A stretch of DNA of 64,000 bases from Pseudonocardia sp. ICBG1293 (GTDB lineage Bacteria > Actinomycetota > Actinomycetes > Mycobacteriales > Pseudonocardiaceae). Below the pieces are notes generated by a model, which saw only the letters and a list, made by a program, of their open reading frames with translations, had not been told where the DNA came from and made no database searches. Positions 8,388 through 16,445 of the stretch are shown here, in pieces. The stretch is from NCBI RefSeq assembly GCF_020131355.1, contig NZ_JAHLEL010000044.1, positions 124,001 through 188,000 on the forward strand, read 5' to 3'. Position numbers and translations under genes: made by a program. Positions within the stretch are counted from its first letter, which is position 1; every line of letters starts with the position of its first letter.

Positions 8388-9458
8388 ATGTCGAGGACGG
8401 TGCTCGTGCTCCTGCTGGTCGCGGTGCTGCTGGCCGGAGCCGTGGGTCTCGGATGGTGGCTCGGCCCGGGCCGCTACGAGCGCGTGCGCGAGCTGGCCCG
8501 GCAGGCGGCCGAGCGCGAGGCGCCGGGCGCGCTGCGCGTGCTGTCCGTACGGGGGCTCGGCGCCGCGGGCGGGTACGCGGTGACCGCCGCCGTCGTCGGC
8601 GACCCCGACGCCGTCGCGTCGTTCGGCACCGGCGCGCGGGGCGCCTGTCCGCCCGGGTCGCGGTGCGCGCTCGCCATCGGGCCCGCGGTGGAGCGGGCCC
8701 GGGCCGAGGCGGCCGAGCTCCGCAGCCTGACCGGCGTGCTCGACGGGTGCGGGGCGGACGTGGTCGGGATCCGCGAGCTGCGCCGGATCGACCGTCCCGG
8801 CGGGCCGCTCCCGGGGATCGACGACGCCGCGGGCCTGGTCGCCGAGGTGACCGTCGCCGACCGTCCGGGGACGGCCGCCGACGGCGGTGCGGCGCTGCTC
8901 GCCGTCCTGGACCGCTGCGCGGTCGACGCCGCGCGGGCCCGTGCCGGTCTGGCGGGCATCGACCCGGGCGGTCCGGTCACGCTCTCGGTGCGGGTGCTGG
9001 GCCGCGTCGAGCCCGTCCCGCCCGGGCCGGCCGGTCCCGACCGCCCGCGGGCCCTGGTCCTGCGCGAGGCGGCCGAGGCCGCCGCCCCGCACGTGCGGCA
9101 CCGCACGACGGTCCGCCCTAACCGGGAGGGTGTCGTCCAGGGCGCGACGCTCGACTTCGGCCCCGCGGGCGACGCCGGTTACCGGGCGGCGGCGGAGGGC
9201 GCGGCCGTCGCCCACCTCGCGGCGACCGGCGTCCCGGCGGCGAACACCCCGGCGCTGCACGCCGCCCGTCAGTACCTGCCGGGCTCGACCGACCGGGTCC
9301 GCGCGTACGTGTCGTTCCGCTCGCCCACACGCGGCACACCGGGTGACGACCGGGTGGTCGCCGTGGACGTGGACGTGGACGGGTCCGATCCCGTGGCACG
9401 GCGGGTGCTCGACGCGCCGCAGCCCTGGCGGCTCCCGTTCGAGCCGAGCCTGCGCTGA
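8388..9458 (+). CDS. hypothetical membrane-anchored or secreted protein
   Basis: 356 aa, not recognised. An N-terminal hydrophobic segment (VLVLLLVAVLLAGAVGLGWW, about residues 5-24) is followed by a charged domain rich in Ala, Arg and Asp, with a Cys pair (ACPPGSRC) and a single later Cys in LDGCGAD and LDRCAVD. The arrangement suggests a type II membrane anchor with an extracytoplasmic domain. ATG 8388 lies 6 bases after CACGAT, a leaderless-type promoter. The following DUF3500 gene is convergent, with a GC palindrome between them. No paralogue in the window. Confidence 0.7.
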   Translation: MSRTVLVLLLVAVLLAGAVGLGWWLGPGRYERVRELARQAAEREAPGALRVLSVRGLGAAGGYAVTAAVVGDPDAVASFGTGARGACPPGSRCALAIGPAVERARAEAAELRSLTGVLDGCGADVVGIRELRRIDRPGGPLPGIDDAAGLVAEVTVADRPGTAADGGAALLAVLDRCAVDAARARAGLAGIDPGGPVTLSVRVLGRVEPVPPGPAGPDRPRALVLREAAEAAAPHVRHRTTVRPNREGVVQGATLDFGPAGDAGYRAAAEGAAVAHLAATGVPAANTPALHAARQYLPGSTDRVRAYVSFRSPTRGTPGDDRVVAVDVDVDGSDPVARRVLDAPQPWRLPFEPSLR

Positions 9459-9470
9459 CCCGCCGGCGGG
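9459..9470. terminator. short GC palindrome between convergent genes
   Basis: CCCGCCGGCGGG, a perfect 12-bp palindrome exactly between the convergent stops at 9458 and 9472. It could serve as a weak bidirectional terminator. Confidence 0.3.
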
Positions 9471-9471
9471 C

Positions 9472-10626
9472 TCAGCCCAGGTGGTGTGCGGCCCGGTGCG
9501 CCCCGAGCACGTCCAGGCCGAAGTCCGTCGACGGGTCGCGCCACACCGAGTGGGCGTGGTTGGCGTCGCGCTGGGTGTTGTCCCACTCGATGAGCAGGCG
9601 CGGGCCCTGCACCCGGTAGTAGTTCGGGGCGCCGTCCTCCAGCGGCCCCGCCCAGCCGAGGTGCACGGCGTCGAGCTCGGTGTCGTCGTCGTAGCGGGAG
9701 ATCGGCTGCAGCGGCTCGGCGACCCGCTTCAGGTAGGTGCCCAGCAACGCGCGCAGCATCTCGCGACCCCCGGCGTCCAGGTCGGACGCCGGCACGCCGG
9801 CCGGGGTGCGCGACAGCGCGACGGTCGCCTTCTGCGCGTCGGTGAACGCGGCCCGCTCCTCGATGGCCTCGCTCATGTCGTCGAGCTTGCGCTGCTGCTC
9901 GGCGTCGGCGAAGGACCCGGTGCGCCAGATCCCGGCCAGCGGGATCCAGTTGTCCCCCTCCTGCGGGTCGGTGCGGTTCGCCGCCACCAGGTCCGGCGGG
10001 GCCTTGTCCAGCAGCACCGCACGCCCGCGCAGCTCGGCGGGCAGCGAGCGGACGAGGTCGCGGGCGAGGTCCTCGACCCGGCCGAGCGGGCGGAGCACGG
10101 CGTCGCCGAGCAGCTCGGAGGTGGCCGGGTCGGCGCCCAGGAAGCACGGGGTCGAGGCGACCACGACGCCGTCGACGACGAGGATGTTGACCGACACGTG
10201 GTGCCCGCCGAACCGCCAGCCCCAGGTGCCGGTGTCCCCCGGCTCGCCGAAGACGCGCAGGTGGTACATCTGCGGGTCCCGGCCGCGGGTCCGGTCGAAC
10301 AGCGTCACGAAGCCCTCGGTGTGGTCGAGGACGTTCTCCAGCCCCATCACGGTCGCCACGGTCACGTAGGCGGCCCGCGACAGCCCGGACGCGACCAGCT
10401 TCATCGCGGCACGCTGCTGCGGCGGGAGCTGGTCGTGGAAGGTGAGCCCGCCGTGGTCGGTGGGGGTGTAGAACCAGCGACGGCGCTCGGCGTCGGCGTC
10501 GCCGTCACCGGTCGGGGCGTGACCGACGGCGACCTCCCGCTGCGCCGGGTCGAGGGTATCCAGCCAGGCCGACGCGGCCCCGGCCATCGCGTCCGCCGTC
10601 TCCCGGGTGTCCGCCGCACCGATCAT
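9472..10626 (-). CDS. DUF3500 protein, copy A
   Basis: 384 aa member of the uncharacterised DUF3500 family. Conserved blocks shared with copy B (12986-14134): RRWFYTPTDHGGLT, MGLENVLD, WGWRFGGHHVSV, and near the C-terminus LLIEWDNTQ and HAHSVWRDP. The clustered His and Asp residues could form a metal or catalytic site, but no reaction is established. No signal peptide, probably cytoplasmic. ATG 10626 is preferred over upstream GTG codons because family homology starts soon after; the ribosome site is weak. Divergent from the quinol monooxygenase-like gene across 87 bp that contain the palindrome at 10682. Confidence 0.85.
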   Translation of the reverse strand: MIGAADTRETADAMAGAASAWLDTLDPAQREVAVGHAPTGDGDADAERRRWFYTPTDHGGLTFHDQLPPQQRAAMKLVASGLSRAAYVTVATVMGLENVLDHTEGFVTLFDRTRGRDPQMYHLRVFGEPGDTGTWGWRFGGHHVSVNILVVDGVVVASTPCFLGADPATSELLGDAVLRPLGRVEDLARDLVRSLPAELRGRAVLLDKAPPDLVAANRTDPQEGDNWIPLAGIWRTGSFADAEQQRKLDDMSEAIEERAAFTDAQKATVALSRTPAGVPASDLDAGGREMLRALLGTYLKRVAEPLQPISRYDDDTELDAVHLGWAGPLEDGAPNYYRVQGPRLLIEWDNTQRDANHAHSVWRDPSTDFGLDVLGAHRAAHHLG

Positions 10627-10681
10627 TCTGCCGACGGTAGCGACTGCGGGCAGACTCCACCGGGCGAGATGCGCCATACTC

Positions 10682-10693
10682 GTTGTGCACAAC
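10682..10693. promoter_or_regulatory. 12-bp perfect palindrome GTTGTGCACAAC
   Basis: Directly after a -10-like CATACT (10675-10680) and 21 bases before the start at 10714, in the divergent gap between DUF3500 copy A and the monooxygenase gene. Typical position for a MarR-, GntR- or IclR-type repressor. Confidence 0.55.
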
Positions 10694-10713
10694 TAATCGA
10701 GCCGGAGGCAACG

Positions 10714-11031
10714 ATGCCCACTCCCACCGACGACAACCGCGACCTGCTCACCGTGATCGCCCGGATGCGGGCGAAGCCGGGCAAGGAGGAGGAGCTGAAG
10801 GCGGAGCTCGAGAAGCTGATCGAGCCGACGTCGAAGGAGGACGGCTACGTCAACTACGACCTCCACCAGGGCTGGGACGACCCCGCGGTGTTCTTCTTCT
10901 ACGAGAACTGGGAGTCCGAGGCGAAGCTCGACGCGCACCTGCAGACCCCGCACCTGGTGCACTTCGTCGGGATCATGGGCGACCTGCTCGACGGCGAGCT
11001 CGTGATCCAGAAGCTGCGCCGCATCGCCTGA
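10714..11031 (+). CDS. ABM-domain protein (putative quinol monooxygenase)
   Basis: 105 aa protein of the antibiotic biosynthesis monooxygenase (ABM/YgiN) fold: VIARMRAKPGKEEELKAELE, GYVNYDLHQGWDDP, FFFYENWESEAKLDAHLQTP and a terminal ELVIQKLRRI. These dimeric ferredoxin-like proteins oxidise quinols or similar compounds without cofactors (family knowledge). ATG 10714 has GGAGG at a 5-base spacing. Controlled by the promoter and palindrome just upstream. Ends two bases before the convergent acetyl-CoA synthetase gene. Confidence 0.9.
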   Translation: MPTPTDDNRDLLTVIARMRAKPGKEEELKAELEKLIEPTSKEDGYVNYDLHQGWDDPAVFFFYENWESEAKLDAHLQTPHLVHFVGIMGDLLDGELVIQKLRRIA

Positions 11032-11033
11032 CC

Positions 11034-12932
11034 TCAGCCCTGCCGGTACCCGGCCGCCAGCTCCGCGAACGCGGCCGGGTCCACCAGCGACGTCGTGTCG
11101 CCGGGCTCCCGCCCGGCGGTCACGTCGAGCAGCAGCCGTCGCATGATCTTGCCCGAGCGGGTCTTCGGCAGCTCCGCGACGAGCACGACCTCACGGGGAC
11201 GCGCGACCGGCCCCATCTCCCGCGCCACGTGGGTGCGCAGCTCCGCGGCGAGCCCCTCGGTCGGGCCGTCGGTGACCGTCACGAACGCGACGACGGCCTG
11301 ACCGGTCGTCGCGTCGGGCGCCCCGACCACACCGGCCTCGGCCACCCGCGGGTGCGACACCAGCGCCGACTCCAGCTCGATGGAGCCGAGCCGGTGCCCC
11401 GAGACGTTCATGACGTCGTCGATCCGGCCCTGCAGCGTCACGTACCCGTGCTCGTCGACGACGGCGCCGTCACCCGCCTTGTACCAGCCCTGCTCGGCGA
11501 AGTCGGCGAAGTAGGACGCGCGGAACCGCTCCGGGTCGCCCCAGACGGTCCGCGCCATCGAGGGCCACGGCCGGTCGATCACCAGGATGCCGCCCTCGCC
11601 GGGTTCGCAGGTCCGCCCGTCGCGGTCCACCACCCGCACCGACAGCCCCGGCAGCGGCCGGGTCGCCGAGCCCGGCACCAGCGGCGTCACCCCGGGCAGC
11701 GGGGCGCAGATCGCCGCGCCGGTCTCGGACTGCCACCAGGTGTCGACGATCGGGCAGCGGCCGCCGCCGATCTCGGTGTGGAACCACCGCCACGCCTCGG
11801 GGTTGATCGCCTCGCCGACGGTGCCGAGCAGCCGCAGCGACGACAGGTCGTGCGCCGCGGGCACCTGCGGACCCCACTTCATGTACGTCCGGACCAGGGT
11901 GGGCGCGGTGTAGTACACGGTGACGCCGTACCGGGCGATGATCTCGAAGTGCCGTCCCGGCTCCGGGGTGTCCGGGGTGCCCTCGTAGATCACCTGCGTG
12001 ACGCCGTTGGACAGGGGGCCGTAGACCTCGTAGGTGTGCGCGGTGACCCAGGCGAGGTCCGCGGTGCACCAGTAGACGTCGTCGGGCTTGTGGTCGAAGC
12101 AGGCCCACGCCGTCCAGGACGCCTGGGTCAGGTAGCCGCCCATGGTGTGCAGCAGGCCCTTGGGCGTACCGGTGGTCCCCGAGGTGTAGACGAGCATGAG
12201 CGGGCTCTCGGCCGGGTGCGCCTGCGCCTCGTGGGTGTCCGGTGCGGTGTCGACGACGTCGTGCCACCACACGTCGCGCCCGGGGGTCCAGTCCACCTCC
12301 GAGCCGGTCCGCCGGATGACCAGGACGTGGTCCAGGGAGTCCACCCCGGCGGCGGCCTCGTCGGCGTTGGCCTTCACCGGGACGGCCTTGCCGCGGCGGT
12401 ACTGGCCGTCGATGGTGACGAGCAGCTTCGCCGACCCGTCGGTGATCCGGAACCGCAACGCGGACGGGGAGAACCCACCGAAGACCAGCGAGTGGACGGC
12501 CCCGATCCGGGCGCAGGCGAGCATCACCACGACGGTCTCGACCAGCACCGGCAGGTAGACCACGACCACGTCGCCGCGGCCGACGCCGAGGGCGGTGAGC
12601 GCGTGCGCGCAGCGGGCGACCTCGCGCTGCAGGTCGGCGTAGGTGACGGTGCGCCGGTCCCCCGGCTCGCCCTCCCAGTACAGGGCGACCTTGTCCCCCG
12701 CACCGGCCTCGACGTGCCGGTCGACGCAGTTGCGCGCGACGTTCAGGGTGCCGTCGGCGAACCACGTGACCTCGGGCCAGCTGCTGCCGTCGTAGCCCTG
12801 CTCGGGCGCGCGGTCCCACTCCAGCCGCCGGGCCTGCTCGCGCCAGAACGCCTCCGGATCGGCGGCGGCCTCGTCGTAGGCCGCGGCGGTGACGTTGGCG
12901 TGCGCGGCGAGACCGGGCGGAGGTGCGTACAT
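11034..12932 (-). CDS. acsA: acetyl-CoA synthetase (AMP-forming)
   Basis: 632 aa. Makes acetyl-CoA from acetate, ATP and CoA via acetyl-AMP, in the cytoplasm. Seen: N-terminal ACAS region (YDEAAADPEAFWREQA), P-loop YTSGTTGTPKG, DTWWQSETGA (acyl pocket), GRIDDVMNVSGHRLGSIELE hinge, and C-terminal TRSGKIMRR with the lysine that is reversibly acetylated in this family. ATG 12932 with GAGGA upstream is preferred to GTG 12989, which would overlap the preceding gene. It sits between two DUF3500 genes on the same strand, with a 53-base gap from copy B, so it may be co-transcribed with it. Confidence 0.95.
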   Translation of the reverse strand: MYAPPPGLAAHANVTAAAYDEAAADPEAFWREQARRLEWDRAPEQGYDGSSWPEVTWFADGTLNVARNCVDRHVEAGAGDKVALYWEGEPGDRRTVTYADLQREVARCAHALTALGVGRGDVVVVYLPVLVETVVVMLACARIGAVHSLVFGGFSPSALRFRITDGSAKLLVTIDGQYRRGKAVPVKANADEAAAGVDSLDHVLVIRRTGSEVDWTPGRDVWWHDVVDTAPDTHEAQAHPAESPLMLVYTSGTTGTPKGLLHTMGGYLTQASWTAWACFDHKPDDVYWCTADLAWVTAHTYEVYGPLSNGVTQVIYEGTPDTPEPGRHFEIIARYGVTVYYTAPTLVRTYMKWGPQVPAAHDLSSLRLLGTVGEAINPEAWRWFHTEIGGGRCPIVDTWWQSETGAAICAPLPGVTPLVPGSATRPLPGLSVRVVDRDGRTCEPGEGGILVIDRPWPSMARTVWGDPERFRASYFADFAEQGWYKAGDGAVVDEHGYVTLQGRIDDVMNVSGHRLGSIELESALVSHPRVAEAGVVGAPDATTGQAVVAFVTVTDGPTEGLAAELRTHVAREMGPVARPREVVLVAELPKTRSGKIMRRLLLDVTAGREPGDTTSLVDPAAFAELAAGYRQG

Positions 12933-12985
12933 GCCGCCGATCCTCGCCGCAGGCGCCCCCGCGGCGCAGGCCGTCGTGAGACGAC

Positions 12986-14134
12986 TCACCGGTGGGCGAA
13001 GGCCCGGTGGTGGTCGTCGAGCAGGTCCAGGCCGAGGTCGTTCTCCGGGTCACGCCACACCGAGTGCGCGTGGTCGGCACCGTCCTGGGTGTCGTCCCAC
13101 TCCAGCAGCAGCCGGGGGCCGTGCAGCCGGTAGTAGTGCGGCTCCCCCGGCTCGACCGACCCGGCCCAGGCCAGGTGCACCTCGTCGAGGACGGCGTCGT
13201 CGTCGTAGCGGGGCATCGGGGACAGGCCGGCCGGTGCGCGGTCGAGGTAGGCCGACAGCAGCGTGCGCAGCTGCTCACGGCCGCGGTCGTCGAGGGCGGA
13301 GGCGGGGATCCCGGCGGGCGCGGCGGTCAGCGCGACGTCCTCGGTCCCGGGCACGGGGTCGCCGCCGGGCGGGCCCTCCCGGCGGATGGACGCGGTCGGC
13401 AGCGGCCGGTCCCCCGGCGCGACGAGCGGCCGGTTCGCGGTGACCAGGTCCGGCGGGGCCTGCGGGGACAGCAGCGCCCGGTCGAACAGCTCCACGGGCA
13501 GCCCGCGCACGATCGCCCGGGCCAGGTCCTCGGGCGGCCCGAGCGGACGGGACCGGGCGCCGCCGGGCAGTGCCACCGAGGCCGGGTTCGCCCCGAGGAA
13601 GTTCGGGGTGCTCGCGGCGACCCGCCCGTCGACGACGAGCAGGTGCACCGACACGTGGTGCCCGCCGAAGCGCCAGCCCCAGGTCGGCGAACCGGGGTCG
13701 CCGAACACCCGCAGGTGGTACAGACCCGGGTCGCGGAACCGCTCCCGGTACGGGCGCGTCGGCCAGCCCTGTGCCCGGTCCAGCACGTTCTCCAGCCCCA
13801 TCACCGCGGCGACGGCGGCGAACCCCGCCTCCGACAGACCGGTCGCGAGGAGCTGCATCGCCCGCTGCTGCGCGGTCGGGGACTGCGCGTGCAGGGTCAG
13901 GCCCCCGTGGTCGGTGGGGGTGTAGAACCAGCGGCGGCGCTCGGCGTCGCGGCCCGCGTCACCGGACGGCCCGGCCCCGGTCGCGACGGCGAGCGCGTCC
14001 GGGTCCAGCGAGTCCAGCCAGGCGGCGGCCGCCGCGGCGCCGGCGTCGGCGTGCCAGGAGGCCGGGCCGGACACCGGGGGGCCGGAGGCCGGGGTGCCGG
14101 ACGGGGCCGGGCCGGACGGGACGGGGTCGGTCAC
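12986..14134 (-). CDS. DUF3500 protein, copy B
   Basis: 382 aa paralogue of the protein at 9472-10626, with the same ordered blocks (RRWFYTPTDHGGLTLHAQ, MGLENVLDRAQGWP, WGWRFGGHHVSVHLLVVDG, LLLEWDDTQ, HAHSVWRDPENDLG). A Pro/Gly/Ser-rich N-terminal stretch of about 25 residues (start GTG 14134) is not conserved and may be partly untranslated. Copy B lies directly upstream of acsA on the same strand. The paired arrangement around acsA suggests duplication followed by separation. Function unknown. Confidence 0.85.
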   Translation of the reverse strand: MTDPVPSGPAPSGTPASGPPVSGPASWHADAGAAAAAAWLDSLDPDALAVATGAGPSGDAGRDAERRRWFYTPTDHGGLTLHAQSPTAQQRAMQLLATGLSEAGFAAVAAVMGLENVLDRAQGWPTRPYRERFRDPGLYHLRVFGDPGSPTWGWRFGGHHVSVHLLVVDGRVAASTPNFLGANPASVALPGGARSRPLGPPEDLARAIVRGLPVELFDRALLSPQAPPDLVTANRPLVAPGDRPLPTASIRREGPPGGDPVPGTEDVALTAAPAGIPASALDDRGREQLRTLLSAYLDRAPAGLSPMPRYDDDAVLDEVHLAWAGSVEPGEPHYYRLHGPRLLLEWDDTQDGADHAHSVWRDPENDLGLDLLDDHHRAFAHR

Positions 14135-14158
14135 GTCCGCCCACGGTAGTCCGGTCGC

Positions 14159-14848
14159 TCAGTCCCCGGCGTCGCGCACGAGCAGTGCGATCTGCACCCG
14201 GTTGTCCAGTCCGAGCTCACGCAGCAGCTTCGAGACGTAGGACTTCACCGTCGCCACCGACATGTGCAGCTCCACGGCGATGTCGGCGTTCGACCCGCCG
14301 CGCGCGACGGCGTCGGCGACGTCGCGTTCCCGCTCGGCCAGCCGGGCCAGCCGGGCGCGGGCCGCGCGACGGCGGTCGACCGGCCCGCCGCCGTCGCCGC
14401 GCACGATGCCGATCAGCCGCCGGACGATGGCCGGGGACAGCACGGCGTCGCCGTCGGCGGCGGCGCGCACCGCCTCGACGATGCGCTCCGGCGCGGCGTC
14501 CTTGAGCAGGAACCCGCTCGCACCGGCGCGCAGGGCGCGGACGACGTGGTCGTCGGCGTCGAAGGTGGTCAGCACGACGACGGTCGGGGCGTCGCGCCGC
14601 GCGGTCAGCTCCCGGGTGGCGGTGACCCCGTCGACGCGACGCATCCGCAGGTCCATCAGCACCACGTGCGGCTGCCCGGCGGCCACCGCCGCCGCGACCT
14701 CGTCGCCGTCGCAGACGTCGCCGACGACCTCGATCCGGCGCACCGGCCCGGCGTCGTCACCGGGCAGCGTGTGCCCGTCGAGCATGAGCCGCAGTCCGGA
14801 GCGGACCAGCGGGTCGTCGTCGACGAGCAGCACCCGGATCGCGGTCAC
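14159..14848 (-). CDS. NarL/LuxR-family response regulator
   Basis: 229 aa. Receiver domain with acidic pocket D10-D12, phospho-acceptor D66 in VVLMDLRM, the conserved Thr in VVVLTTFD and Lys in FLLKDA; C-terminal LuxR HTH from about residue 165 (LAERERDVADAVARGGSNADIAVEL ... VKSYVSKLLRELGL). The recognition helix has Ala-Thr-Val-Lys-Ser, as usual. Overlaps the histidine kinase gene by 4 bases, so the two are translationally coupled as one two-component system. Confidence 0.95.
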   Translation of the reverse strand: MTAIRVLLVDDDPLVRSGLRLMLDGHTLPGDDAGPVRRIEVVGDVCDGDEVAAAVAAGQPHVVLMDLRMRRVDGVTATRELTARRDAPTVVVLTTFDADDHVVRALRAGASGFLLKDAAPERIVEAVRAAADGDAVLSPAIVRRLIGIVRGDGGGPVDRRRAARARLARLAERERDVADAVARGGSNADIAVELHMSVATVKSYVSKLLRELGLDNRVQIALLVRDAGD

Positions 14849-16035
14849 GTCCGCTCCGTCGGCCAGGGCAGGACCGCCCGCAGGACGTGCCCGGACGGCG
14901 TCGTGCCGTGCGTCAGCGTGCCCCCGGTCAGGGTCTCGACCCGCTCGCGTAGCCCGACCAGGCCGGTCCTGGCGCCCCCGGACGCGGGGCCGGCGATGCT
15001 CGGCCCGCAGCGGACGGTGACCGTCAGCTCGGCACCCGGCCTTCCGTCCAGGACGACCTCGACCCGCGCGCCCGGGGCGTGCCGGGCGGCGTTGGTCAGC
15101 CCCTCGCGCACCACCCGGTGGGCGACGCCGGCCAGCGGCCGCCCCGGCGGGGCGAGGGTCAGCAGCTCGGTGGAGCGCAGCCCGACGTCGACGCCGACCC
15201 CGCGGGCCTCGACCACGAGTGCGGCCACCGCACCCAGGTCGTCCACCTCGTTCGGGACGTCACCGGCGGGTTCGTGCAGCACCTGCACGATGGTCCGCAG
15301 GTCCTCCATCGCCCGGTGCGTGGTGTCGCTCAGCACCCGGGCGGTCTCGCGGACCGTGCTGGCGGGCAGGTCCCCGCGCAGCGCGAGCGCCCCGGCGTGC
15401 ACCGACAGCAGTGACAGCCGGTGCCCGAGCCGGTCGTGCATCTCCCCCGCGATCCGGCGGCGCTCGTCGGCGCGGGCCTGGTCCTCGCGCAGCGCACGCT
15501 CGGCCTCGGCGCGGTCGAGCCGCTCGCGCAGGTCGTCGACCATCGCGCGGCGGATCCCGGTGAGCAGACCCGCGGTGACCGAGACGGCCTGGAAGGCGAC
15601 GGCGCCACCGAGCAGCACGAGCACGGTCCAGCCGTCGGGCACGTTGCGGTACAGGGTGAACGCGGCGGCGCCGACGGCGAGCGCCAGCACCGGCAGCGTC
15701 TCCACCGCGCGCCGCCGGGTGGCGATCACGAACACCCCGACCAGCGGGAGGTAGGTGGCGATCGGCGAGACCACCGGCCCGAGCACGGCGAGCACCGCGA
15801 ACACCCGGGGGAACCGGTAACGCCACGGGATGCCCGCGATCGACGCCAGTCCGGCGGCGAGCAGCGCCCACTGCAGCACCCCGGCGGTGGCCTGTGTCTC
15901 GGCGACCGTGAGACCTGCCGCGAGCACCGCGGCCACCAGCAGGGCGGAGATCACGGCGGGGCGGACCGGCACGCGTCGACCATAGGGGGCGGACCGGCGC
16001 CGTCCAGCAGGTTTCCGCTCGAACGGGACGGCCAC
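14845..16035 (-). CDS. NarL-type sensor histidine kinase
   Basis: 396 aa. Four to five hydrophobic segments in residues 28-160 with very short loops (intramembrane-sensing type), a short coiled-coil (ERLDRAEAERALREDQARAD), HisKA_3 phospho-acceptor His200 in AGEMHDRLGHRLSLL, and an ATPase domain with VREGLTNAARHA (N box) and GLVGLRERVE. GTG 16035 has GGAGG 7 bases upstream, which decides the start. First gene of a two-gene operon with the response regulator. The signal is unknown; related systems respond to cell-envelope stress. Confidence 0.93.
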   Translation of the reverse strand: MAVPFERKPAGRRRSAPYGRRVPVRPAVISALLVAAVLAAGLTVAETQATAGVLQWALLAAGLASIAGIPWRYRFPRVFAVLAVLGPVVSPIATYLPLVGVFVIATRRRAVETLPVLALAVGAAAFTLYRNVPDGWTVLVLLGGAVAFQAVSVTAGLLTGIRRAMVDDLRERLDRAEAERALREDQARADERRRIAGEMHDRLGHRLSLLSVHAGALALRGDLPASTVRETARVLSDTTHRAMEDLRTIVQVLHEPAGDVPNEVDDLGAVAALVVEARGVGVDVGLRSTELLTLAPPGRPLAGVAHRVVREGLTNAARHAPGARVEVVLDGRPGAELTVTVRCGPSIAGPASGGARTGLVGLRERVETLTGGTLTHGTTPSGHVLRAVLPWPTERT

Positions 16036-16176
16036 CGGTCCACCTCCCCGTCCCCGACCCCCCGGGGTCGACGGTCAGCCTGCCGGGCGGCCCGGCGGCC
16101 GCGCACCCGTCGAAGGTCGCGCGCTGCGCGACCGAAGTCGGCGGGCCGCGTCACCCGGAATGAGTACGATTCGGAC

Positions 16177-16428
16177 ATGCCGGAACCGCACAGTCACCGC
16201 GAGAGCGGGCAGCACGTCATCGAGCACGCGCTCGAGCTCCTCGAGGCCGCCGACCGGGCGCAGGACTACCCGGAGGCCACCGACGGGCACACCGCGGCCA
16301 CGGCGTACGCGGTCAGCGCGCTGTACCAGGAGATGCGCCACGGCGACGACCAACTGGCCGTGCTCATCTCCGCGGTGCGCGAGCAGACCGTCGTCCTGCG
16401 CGAGATCCGGGACGCGTTGCGGGGCTGA
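16177..16428 (+). CDS. hypothetical small protein
   Basis: 83 aa, not recognised. Mostly helical by composition ([41 protein letters not shown]), no membrane segment or Cys. ATG 16177 lies 6 bases after TACGAT (16165-16170), with no Shine-Dalgarno, the layout of a leaderless actinobacterial gene. Convergent with the UvrA-like gene 17 bases downstream. Confidence 0.75.
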   Translation: MPEPHSHRESGQHVIEHALELLEAADRAQDYPEATDGHTAATAYAVSALYQEMRHGDDQLAVLISAVREQTVVLREIRDALRG

Positions 16429-16445
16429 TCCCGCCCGCGCCCCGC

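Noticed and set aside
9472-10692. Upstream start at 10692 for DUF3500 copy A
   Set aside because: It would cover the promoter and palindrome of the divergent gene; homology begins after 10626.
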